Shown: in pieces, positions 57,173 to 64,000 of the stretch
How positions within the stretch are numbered: the stretch's first letter is position 1
Layout: each line of letters opens with the position of its first letter
Source of the DNA: Pelomonas asaccharophilus_A
GTDB lineage: Bacteria > Pseudomonadota > Gammaproteobacteria > Burkholderiales > Burkholderiaceae_C
Direction: 5' to 3'
Assembly (NCBI RefSeq): GCF_031458115.1
Contig: NZ_JAVDXV010000009.1
Span: forward strand, 310,001-374,000
Length of the DNA stretch: 64,000 nucleotides
Program-made: the position numbers and the translations under genes
The notes under the pieces: model-generated
What the model saw: only the letters and a program-made list of their open reading frames with translations
Told to the model about the DNA's origin: nothing
Database searches by the model: none

Positions 57173-58261
57173 ATGAGCAAGCGCCTCCTTCCCCTCGCCC
57201 TGCTGGGCTTCAGCATCGCCCACGCCGCCCCGTCCCTGGAAACGGTCGTCGAAGGCCTCAAGACCCCGTGGGCCGTGGCCTTCCTGCCGGACGGCCAGCT
57301 GCTCGTCACCGAGCGCGACGGCACGATGCGCACCGCCAAGCCGGGCGCCAAGCCGAGCGCGCCCATCCAGGGCGTGCCGGCCGTCGATGCGGTGGGCCAG
57401 GGCGGCCTGCTGGACGTCATCACCGACAGCGACTTCGCGCGCAACCGCACGATCTACTTCTGCTACGCCGAGCCCGCCGCCGACAAGACCAACACCACGG
57501 TGCTGGCCAGCGCCAAGCTCAGCGCCGACAACCGCCGGCTGACCGACGCGAAGGTCATCTTCAGCCAGAAGCCGCGCATGGAGAGCAAGCTGCACTTCGG
57601 CTGCCGCATCGTCGAGGCGCCGGACGGCAAGCTGTTCCTGAGCCTGGGCGAGCGCTACAAGGGCATGGCCCAGGCGCAGACGCTGGACAACCACTTCGGC
57701 AAGATCGTGCGCGTGGGCAAGGACGGCAGCGTGCCGGCCGACAACCCGTTCGTCGCCACCGCCGGCGCGCTGCCCGAGATCTGGAGCCTGGGCCATCGCA
57801 ACTCGCAGGGCCTGACGCTGGACGCCAAGGGCCAGCTGTGGGAGCACGAGCACGGCCCGCAGGGTGGCGACGAGCTGAACCTCATCCGCCCGAAGCTGAA
57901 CTACGGCTGGCCCGTCATCACCTACGGCGAGAACTACGGCGGCGGCAAGATCGGCGACGGCATCGCGGCCAAGGCCGGCATGGAGCAGCCCAACGTGAAG
58001 TGGGTGCCGTCCATCGCGCCCGCCGGCCTGGTGAATCTGAAGAGCGCCAAGTACGGCGCCGCCTGGCAAGGCAGCTTCTTCATCGGCTCGCTGAAGTTCG
58101 GCCATCTGGAGCGCGTCAAGCTGGGGGCCGACAACCGCGTCGTGGAGCAGGAGAAGCTGTTCCCCGACACCGGCCGCATGCGCGATGTGCGCGAAGGCCC
58201 GGACGGCCTGTTGTACCTGGTGCTGGAAGGCGACGGCAAGATCCTGCGCGTCAAGCCCTGA
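57173..58261 (+). CDS. PQQ-type aldose sugar dehydrogenase, YliI-like, periplasmic
   Basis: The 362-residue protein begins with a signal peptide (MSKRLLPLALLGFSIAHA) and has the beta-propeller pattern of soluble aldose dehydrogenases: TPWAVAFLPDGQLLVTERDG, LGHRNSQGLTLD, EHGPQGGDELN, NYGWPVITYG. It probably oxidises free sugars in the periplasm with PQQ. Start ATG 57173; there is no clear operon partner, and the TonB receptor follows after 238 bp. Confidence 0.85.
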   Translation: MSKRLLPLALLGFSIAHAAPSLETVVEGLKTPWAVAFLPDGQLLVTERDGTMRTAKPGAKPSAPIQGVPAVDAVGQGGLLDVITDSDFARNRTIYFCYAEPAADKTNTTVLASAKLSADNRRLTDAKVIFSQKPRMESKLHFGCRIVEAPDGKLFLSLGERYKGMAQAQTLDNHFGKIVRVGKDGSVPADNPFVATAGALPEIWSLGHRNSQGLTLDAKGQLWEHEHGPQGGDELNLIRPKLNYGWPVITYGENYGGGKIGDGIAAKAGMEQPNVKWVPSIAPAGLVNLKSAKYGAAWQGSFFIGSLKFGHLERVKLGADNRVVEQEKLFPDTGRMRDVREGPDGLLYLVLEGDGKILRVKP

Positions 58262-58499
58262 CCCTGAGCACCGCGTTGGCCGCTGGGCCGGCGCGGCGCC
58301 GATGCCAAGTTCGGTGGTGGGCATAACCGTAGGCCATGCCGCACGGCGGGCGTGCAGGCGGCCCCCATCGAACAGGCCGTCATGCTTCGCTGAAACCAGC
58401 GCCGCAACGAGGCGCCGGCTCTTACAGTTCGCGCTCCCCTTGACCCGCGAGACGCTGCGGCCCGCCTTGCCCGCCCCGGCAAGCCGTGCCCGAGCCGGC

Positions 58500-60770
58500 A
58501 TGAAGTTCCACCGCCCCCTCCTTGCCCTGGCCTTGCTGCTGGGCGCCCTGAACAGCCCGGCGCAGACGCCACAGGCTCCCCAGCCCGCGGCATCGGTGCC
58601 CGCCGCTGCGGCGGCTGCAGCCTCAGCGCCTGCCAAGCCGGCTGAGGCCACGCCGCCCAACGCGCTGGACCGCGTGCAGATCACCGCCGCCGCCGAGACC
58701 GACGACGGCCTGCGCCGGCGCCAGTCCATCGCGATGTCCATCTACGGCCGCGAGGAGCTGGACCGGCAGGGCGACATCGACGTGACCGACGTGCTCAAGC
58801 GCCTGCCGGGTGTTTCGATGGACGGCGGCGCGCCGCGGCTGCGCGGCCTGGGCGGCGGCTACACGCAGATCCTCATCAACGGCGAGCCGGCGCCGCCGGG
58901 CTTCTCGCTGGACACGCTGGCACCGGGCGACGTGGAGCGCATCGAGGTCGTCGCCGGCGCCACCGCCGAGTATCCCGGCGTGGCGGGCACCATCAACGTC
59001 GTGCTGCGCGAACCGCCGCGCACGCTGCAGCGCGAATGGCGCAGCAACCTGAACTACCGCGCGCTGCAGCCCGGTGGCAGCACCGCCTTCCAGTGGGGCG
59101 ACCGCATCGGCGCGCTGTCTTTCGTCGTGCCCATGAACGTGACGCGCTCGGCTTGGGCCACGGCGTACGAGCAGGTGCGCCTGTCGCGCACGCCGGCCGG
59201 CGAGGTGCAATCGCAGGCCATTGACGGCCGCGACCAGGGCCGCAGCAGCAGCGCCCAGATCGCGCCGCGGCTGCAGTGGAAGTTCACCGACTGGGACACG
59301 CTCAACCTCAGCGCGTTCTGGCAGCACACGCAGGGGCGCAACGCCAGCGACAGGCGCATCGTGGCGCTGCTGGGCACGCCGTGGCAGACGGCCCGCGACG
59401 AATCGCAATCTGAGAACGCCGGCAACGTTCTCCGCGCCGCGGCCAACTGGATCCACAAGCAGGAAGACGGCGGCAAGATCGAGTTGCGCGGCACCTGGCA
59501 GGACACCACGCGCGACAGCAGCCTGCACTACGACAGCTACCGCGCCGACGGCCGGCTGCTGGTGACGCGCGAGACGCAGACCGACTTCGGCGAGGAGCGC
59601 GTGGCGCTGGGCGGCCGCTGGACCCAGCCCGTGGCCGAGGATCACACGATCGTCACCGGCTGGGACATGGAGACGCGCGAACGCGACGAGCTGCGCCGCG
59701 TCTGGGACGCCGGCATCGAGCGCATCGACAGCGCCACCGGCGTGCCCTTTGCCGCGCGCATTGGTCGCGTGGCCGTCTTCATCCAGGACGACTGGGCGCT
59801 CAGCCCGCAATGGGGTCTGCAGCCGGGCCTGCGCCTGGAGCAGGTGCGCACGCGCGGCGACAACGGCACCAACGCCATCGACAACCAGAACCGCGTCGTC
59901 GCGCCGACGCTGCACATCAACTACAAGTTCGACCCCAAGGGCCGCGACCAGATCCGCGCCAGCGTCACGCGCAGCTTCAAGCTGCCGGACCTGTCGGCGC
60001 TGGTCAGCCGCTACGTGCTGAACGGCAACTACGAACGCACCGAGACCAACACGCCCATCGCCGCCGACTCGGCCGGCAACCCGCAGCTGCAGCCCGAGCT
60101 GAGCACCGGCTTCGACCTGCGCTTCGAGCACTACCCGGCCAGCGGCGGCGTGCTCAGCATCGGCATGTTCTACCGCCAGATCGACGACCTGATCCGCCGC
60201 GGCATCCGGCTGGAGACGGGCATGGCGCCGGACATCACCAACATGCCGCGCTGGGTCTCACGGCCCATGAACATCGGCCAGGCCACGACGCGCGGGCTGG
60301 AGTTCGAGATCAAGGGCCGCGGCGAGGAATGGCTGCCGGCGCTGTTCGACAAGGACAGCGGCGTCAACCTGCGCGCGGCGTTCAACCTCTACCGCTCGCA
60401 GGTCGAACAGGTGGACGGCCCCGACAACCGGCTGGAGGCACAGCCGCCGTGGCTGTCCAATATGGGCTTCGACTGGCGCATCCGCGACAGCGGCTGGACC
60501 GTGGGCGCCAGCCTGATCCTGCAGCCCGGCTACGCCACCAACCAGACCGACCGCCAGGTCGCGCAACGCAGCGCGCAACGCACGCTCGACGCCTTCGCCG
60601 CCTGGAAGGTCGACCGCTTCTCGCAGCTGCGCGTGGGCCTGACCAACCTGCTGGCGCCCGACAGCGTGGTGGCCAGCGCGGTCGAAGACGTGGACGGCTT
60701 CTCGGCCGGCAGCAGCACAAGGCGGAATACGCTCAGGGCGATCAATGCGAGTTGGGTGGTGAGGTTTTGA
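58500..60770 (+). CDS. TonB-dependent outer-membrane receptor, plug and 22-strand barrel
   Basis: The 756-residue protein has a signal peptide (FHRPLLALALLLGALNSPAQ), an Ala/Pro-rich linker, a plug domain (DVTDVLKRLPGVSMDGGAPR, TQILINGEPAPPGFSLDTL) and a barrel that includes DQIRASVTRSFKLPDLSALV. The linker is short for a signalling receptor. The ligand is unknown; siderophore or cobalamin-like is possible. The C-terminus ends in VVRF, with the usual terminal Phe. It overlaps a convergent small gene by 29 bp. Confidence 0.85.
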   Translation: MKFHRPLLALALLLGALNSPAQTPQAPQPAASVPAAAAAAASAPAKPAEATPPNALDRVQITAAAETDDGLRRRQSIAMSIYGREELDRQGDIDVTDVLKRLPGVSMDGGAPRLRGLGGGYTQILINGEPAPPGFSLDTLAPGDVERIEVVAGATAEYPGVAGTINVVLREPPRTLQREWRSNLNYRALQPGGSTAFQWGDRIGALSFVVPMNVTRSAWATAYEQVRLSRTPAGEVQSQAIDGRDQGRSSSAQIAPRLQWKFTDWDTLNLSAFWQHTQGRNASDRRIVALLGTPWQTARDESQSENAGNVLRAAANWIHKQEDGGKIELRGTWQDTTRDSSLHYDSYRADGRLLVTRETQTDFGEERVALGGRWTQPVAEDHTIVTGWDMETRERDELRRVWDAGIERIDSATGVPFAARIGRVAVFIQDDWALSPQWGLQPGLRLEQVRTRGDNGTNAIDNQNRVVAPTLHINYKFDPKGRDQIRASVTRSFKLPDLSALVSRYVLNGNYERTETNTPIAADSAGNPQLQPELSTGFDLRFEHYPASGGVLSIGMFYRQIDDLIRRGIRLETGMAPDITNMPRWVSRPMNIGQATTRGLEFEIKGRGEEWLPALFDKDSGVNLRAAFNLYRSQVEQVDGPDNRLEAQPPWLSNMGFDWRIRDSGWTVGASLILQPGYATNQTDRQVAQRSAQRTLDAFAAWKVDRFSQLRVGLTNLLAPDSVVASAVEDVDGFSAGSSTRRNTLRAINASWVVRF

Positions 60771-61188
60771 GGAAGTGCGACAAGCGCGATGAGGCATTCG
60801 CGGCGCTCGGCTTGAGCGACTGGTCTTGGCGCTCGCTTGGGTAAAGCTCCCCGTCGTCGCCTTGCACCCTAGCGCGCAACGCCTTGGCAATTTCAATCAG
60901 CTTCACCACCGCTCGTTCCGAGGGATTCTTCGTCACTAGCTCGCCGCGCTTCGGGTCAAACCAGATCGGAAACGACTCACCAGGTATGGAAACCACGAAA
61001 TCAAGCTCTGTATTGTTTGAATCTCGGGCCACCTGAGAGTCCCGCTTCACGTACTCGCGCCACTCCACGATGGATATCGTGGGGCCATCGGCATCGGCCC
61101 AATGCGCCTTGCGTGTGATGTGCAAGTCATAGCCCGCATGTACAAGCTCGCAGAAAAGCATGAGCGCGGCGAAGAAGGCGATGCGCAT
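60742..61188 (-). CDS. Small exported protein of unknown function
   Basis: The 148-residue protein has a signal peptide (MRIAFFAALMLFCELVHAG) and a hydrophilic body containing DFVVSIPGESFPIWFDPKRG. The base composition is lower in GC than its neighbours. I do not recognise it. It overlaps the convergent receptor gene by 29 bp at its 3' end. Confidence 0.55.
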   Translation of the reverse strand: MRIAFFAALMLFCELVHAGYDLHITRKAHWADADGPTISIVEWREYVKRDSQVARDSNNTELDFVVSIPGESFPIWFDPKRGELVTKNPSERAVVKLIEIAKALRARVQGDDGELYPSERQDQSLKPSAANASSRLSHFLKTSPPNSH

Positions 61189-61263
61189 TTGGAGCGTTCT
61201 AACTATTGATCTGCTCGCAACTTTGCATCACCACGACCTACCGCCAATGCCTACCGCGCTGAT

Positions 61264-61387
61264 GCTCAGGGCTGCAGCGACAGCAGCGTAGGTTGGGGTG
61301 AGCTGGCGAACCCCAACGTTCAGCGGATCAATCGATGTTGGGGTTGTCACCCCAACCTACCGAGCTCAGGGCTGCAGCGCCAGCAAC
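61264..61387. repeat. Duplicated 3' end of the membrane-protein gene around a palindromic element
   Basis: A 24-bp sequence (GCTCAGGGCTGCAGCG then CAGCA) occurs at 61264-61287 and exactly 100 bp later at 61364-61387, with two differences; the second is the 3' end of the gene at 61366-61920. Between them lies a 73-bp palindromic element (61288-61360) with perfect 14-bp ends, GTAGGTTGGGGTGA and TCACCCCAACCTAC, and a second inner inverted pair. Similar GTAGGTTGGG elements are scattered through many proteobacterial genomes. Confidence 0.75.
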
Positions 61388-61920
61388 CCCATCGCGGTCA
61401 GATTGATCAGCGCGTGCGGCACGGCCGCAACGGCATAGGCCCGCCACCACGACGCCGGCCGCCAGGCCAGGTAGCTGCAGCTGAAGATGTAGAAGCTCCA
61501 GAAGGTGCCGAAGAACCAGATCAGCCCGGAGGCCCCGTGCAAGCAGCCCCACAGCACGCTGGACGCGGCGGCCACGAACAGGGGCCGGTGCGACAGGCGG
61601 GACAGCAGCCACAACCCACCGCCCAGCACCAGCGTCTCAACCAGCGGTGCGAAGACCACGGCACTGAAGACCTGCCCCATCGTCAGCCGGCGCGGCGGAG
61701 GCTCGAACGTCGACGAGTCGATGCCCAGCCACTGAAGCAGGCCGTACACCAGGCTCACCAGCGCCAGGCTGGGCAGCAGCGCGACGGGCCAGGCCAGCAG
61801 GCAATGCCGGGTCAGCGACCCCGCACGCTGCGCGGACACCAACGCACGCAGCGGCGCAAACCAGCGCTGTTGCGCCCCGGCTTCGGCCAGGATGGGCGGC
61901 GAGGACTCCAGGGCAGGCAT
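61366..61920 (-). CDS. CPBP-like intramembrane protease relative (degenerate active site)
   Basis: The 184-residue membrane protein has several hydrophobic segments. It carries APLVETLVLGGGLW, WGCLHG and VPHALINL, in the order and spacing of CPBP protease motifs, but motif 1 has a single Glu instead of the usual pair, so it may be inactive. The function is unknown. Its 3' end has been duplicated beside a palindromic element (see 61264-61387). Confidence 0.55.
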   Translation of the reverse strand: MPALESSPPILAEAGAQQRWFAPLRALVSAQRAGSLTRHCLLAWPVALLPSLALVSLVYGLLQWLGIDSSTFEPPPRRLTMGQVFSAVVFAPLVETLVLGGGLWLLSRLSHRPLFVAAASSVLWGCLHGASGLIWFFGTFWSFYIFSCSYLAWRPASWWRAYAVAAVPHALINLTAMGLLALQP

Positions 61921-62014
61921 GGTCGGCGTTCTCTCGGTTCAGGTGATTCGAGTCGCGGCAACTATGCAGGCCCGGCCATCCGAACTGCGGCGCCGGCCGA
62001 CGTGAAGATGCACA

Positions 62015-62446
62015 TCACTCGGCCGAGACTCGCCGCACGAACAACGGGATGGGCTGCCCTGTGACCAACGCGATGACCACGTAGTTCGGCGCCCCGGCGG
62101 TGTTGCCCTTGGCGCTGTAGCGGCAGAACGCCTGGGCGACGTTGCGGATGCAGGCGAACTCGGCCCGCTCGCGCCATGCAGTTGGCACATGGGCCTGCAC
62201 CTCCGCATCGGTCGAAGGGCGGTACTCGCAGCCTGCGTCGCAGCTGATATCGGTCCAGGGCGAGCCGGGCTGCTTGCCCCCCATCAGCCACTTGCCGTCC
62301 TTCAGCGACAGGCGGTAGTACATCTGCGTCAGTTTTTGCTGCCTATCCAGCACGACGAAGGTGCCGCCATCGACGGCTGTCAGCTCGACGGCCGAGGCAG
62401 TGAACGAGGCAGCGAGCAAGGCGGCAAGCACAGTGATTGGCTTCAT
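62015..62446 (-). CDS. Exported protein of unknown function with six cysteines
   Basis: The 143-residue protein has a signal peptide (MKPITVLAALLAASFTASA) and a body with C-pairs (ISCDAGCEYRP, FACIRNVAQAFC) that may form disulfides in the periplasm. I recognise no family. ATG 62446 is chosen at the signal peptide. Confidence 0.55.
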   Translation of the reverse strand: MKPITVLAALLAASFTASAVELTAVDGGTFVVLDRQQKLTQMYYRLSLKDGKWLMGGKQPGSPWTDISCDAGCEYRPSTDAEVQAHVPTAWRERAEFACIRNVAQAFCRYSAKGNTAGAPNYVVIALVTGQPIPLFVRRVSAE

Positions 62447-62617
62447 GCGAAGACTCCAGGTCAAGAAGCGGCGGACTGTGCGGCCATGCCATCGCCATCG
62501 GGTCTGAAATGCATGCGAGGCGCATATCGCTGAACCAACGGCTGCAGCGGATGCCCCTCCTTCAACGCTCCAGGCATGGATTTATTGGTTCATTGCGTTT
62601 AACCCAACGAACCACGC

Positions 62618-63571
62618 TTACTGGGCATTCGGTGCAAGTAGCGACTGGATTGCGCTTGCAGGGAGTGCGTGAATAGCAGCCTTGACGTTGGTGGCCAACG
62701 TTCTTGCGAGCAATGCGGAGGTTTTCTCGTGCGTGCTGGGGCTCGGCCCTTCTGCCATGTCTTTCTTCCAGCTTGAGTAGATGGCCGGCAGCATCTGCCG
62801 CGTGCTGACACCACCTGTCGCTAGTGGCTTATTTCCACCGGAGGCATTGACCGCAACCTGGATACTGCAGAAGGCGGCACTCAGGTTCTGAATGCCAAGT
62901 AGACCTATCTTTGTCAGCATGGCGACACCGTCAAACTGCTCTTGTGGCACCGAAGCTTTTGCGACAACGATCCGGCCCGCCGTGAGATTTGGGGTATCCA
63001 AGACTTCCGTCGCGTACCCACGAGCCGCTAGTGCTTCGACTACGGCGTCTCTAATGACGCGAGCCATCGGCGCTCCGCCAATCAAAACATCGAGGCGTTC
63101 TCGATTGAACGACGCGAAGCCCTGATCTATGTATGCAATGGTTTCGCCCAGTTGGTTCTCAATGACCACTCGCAACCCAGCAGTGGGCGCTACTGCAACG
63201 GTCTGGGTGCAAGTGAATACAGCATTCGACGACGGCGCCATGCGTACATTGCTGTACGTGGTGAGCGGAATGAAGGCCCCGCCTGCGGGCATCAAGAATT
63301 TCGTTCCGCCCTCTAGATATTCGTACTCGGTCTCTTTAGGTTGAGAGATCGGCTTCGAATCTGCGCAAATTGCTCTCGCTCGCGCTTCGAGTGCGTTGGA
63401 GAGCGCTTGCGGGCTCTGGCCCGGGCGTCCTCGAGCAACAAGACGAAAGCCTTCGATATCGGTATGCGCCTCGTATCGAACGCCTTCGTGCGACTCTGGC
63501 AGGCTACTTGCACCGGCATTCGCTCCAAAGAGAGAAAGGAGAAGCATCAAAGGCCAAGCGCGTTTGTTCAT
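62618..63571 (-). CDS. Exported protein of unknown function, lower GC
   Basis: The 317-residue protein has a signal peptide (NKRAWPLMLLLSLFGANAGA) and a body with GETIAYIDQGFASFNRERLD and VVEALAARGYATEVLDTP; the C-terminal half contains QMLPAIYSSWKKDMAE. The local base composition is visibly less GC-rich than elsewhere in the window, consistent with later acquisition or with weak selection. The family is not recognised. ATG 63571 is at the signal peptide. Confidence 0.6.
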   Translation of the reverse strand: MNKRAWPLMLLLSLFGANAGASSLPESHEGVRYEAHTDIEGFRLVARGRPGQSPQALSNALEARARAICADSKPISQPKETEYEYLEGGTKFLMPAGGAFIPLTTYSNVRMAPSSNAVFTCTQTVAVAPTAGLRVVIENQLGETIAYIDQGFASFNRERLDVLIGGAPMARVIRDAVVEALAARGYATEVLDTPNLTAGRIVVAKASVPQEQFDGVAMLTKIGLLGIQNLSAAFCSIQVAVNASGGNKPLATGGVSTRQMLPAIYSSWKKDMAEGPSPSTHEKTSALLARTLATNVKAAIHALPASAIQSLLAPNAQ

Positions 63572-63962
63572 GGGCGGTACAGAGGTTGTGGAGTTGCGCG
63601 TGGAAGACGTGGGTAAGGTGCCGCGGCAACGTGAATCCACTGAGATGAAATGCCCCGGCGATCATCAAATTGATGCAATAACCGGCAAAGTGAGCGGGGC
63701 GACTGTGCCAGCGGCGACTCGGCAGTGCAATGCGGGGTATTCACGCCCATACCGGCCGTTCCCTGCGATTGGAGTACCTGAACTGGCACCCGCACCGACG
63801 GCCGGGTGCGGCAGCCAGGTCACCGCTTGCATAGGCAGCTCGCCACGGCCTCGCCGGTCGCACCAAACGCGCCCGTGAAAAACCACGGAACTGGTGGACA
63901 TTTCACTGTGTTGGAATCCGCCGCAATCCATCTCGGGGCCCGAGCTGGCAGGGAGACGACCC
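63572..63962. other. Intergenic region without a recognisable gene
   Basis: These 391 bp lie between two divergent genes, so the region should hold both promoters. I see no convincing protein. A short palindrome, CATCAAATTGATG (63663-63675), is the only structure worth naming. The GC content is lower than in most of the window. Confidence 0.5.
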
Positions 63963-64000
63963 ATGAAGCGATTCACGACGACGCTGGCGCTGCTGCTCGC
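63963..64000 (+). CDS. Start of an exported protein, cut by the window edge
   Basis: The ATG at 63963 follows GGGAGACGACCC, a good ribosome site. The 12 codons available (MKRFTTTLALLL) look like the start of a signal peptide. Nothing more can be said. Confidence 0.45.
   Translation, partial: MKRFTTTLALLL

Noticed and set aside
61288..61360. The GTAGGTTGGGG palindrome as a rho-independent terminator
   Set aside because: It lacks a T-run and its ends are inverted repeats typical of dispersed elements; it may still stop transcription weakly.

Overview
The window is about 64 kb of high-GC DNA with dense, often overlapping genes. The gene content (GTP-type pckG, panB-panC next to oxyR, PEP-CTERM proteins with a CAAX-protease-like protein, LplT-PlsC fusion, queA and tgt, many orphan periplasmic binding proteins) fits a betaproteobacterium of the order Burkholderiales, most likely a Roseateles/Pelomonas/Rubrivivax/Leptothrix relative. 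That placement is inference from gene content and composition; no 16S gene is present.

Region 1 (1-22066) is a galactoside/arabinogalactan utilisation locus. On the minus strand it holds a truncated GH2 glycosidase, a YtfQRT-YjfF type sugar importer, a TonB-dependent receptor, a second (MalEFGK-like) importer, a clan GH-A glycosidase and the Leloir genes galM, galK and galT. A two-domain ArsR-like regulator (+), galE (-), a GH43 glycosidase (+) and an Asp-box propeller lipoprotein (+) follow. From galT to the second binding protein the eight genes overlap or nearly touch, so they look like one operon of about 8.5 kb. A conserved AT-rich motif of about 28 bp recurs four times in this otherwise GC-rich region: before galT, between galE and GH43, and twice before the TonB receptor. 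It looks like a promoter with an embedded operator, and the regulator at 17541-18506 is the best candidate ligand.

Region 2 (22294-33506) contains pckG, a CAAX-protease-like membrane protein of the PEP-CTERM-associated type, an XRE regulator, a secreted amidohydrolase, a YiaA-like protein, a small secreted protein, a DUF2145 protein, an LplT-PlsC fusion, a membrane protein, a PEP-CTERM protein and tgt. Region 3 (33556-46518) has three consecutive orphan binding proteins, an IMPACT-family protein, queA, recG, a LytTR two-component pair, an alpha/beta hydrolase, two lipoprotein cyclophilins and panC-panB. Region 4 (46605-64000) has oxyR, a secreted trypsin-like PEP-CTERM protease, dps, a chemoreceptor, prfC, a zinc-knuckle protein overlapping a TPR methyltransferase, a PQQ-type sugar dehydrogenase, a second TonB receptor and a run of small, poorly characterised genes.

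The window is also rich in small non-coding elements: twin hairpin elements sharing a core but each with its own self-complementary stem (4262-4475); a dispersed repeat seen once interrupted by a hairpin (5602-5691) and once read through as the N-terminus of LplT-PlsC (28919-28971); a MITE-like element ending in the stop codon of the LytTR gene (40482-40640); and two places where the 3' end of a gene is duplicated around inserted DNA (dps, 49398-49530; a membrane-protein gene, 61264-61387). I saw no rRNA, tRNA, CRISPR array or intact insertion sequence.
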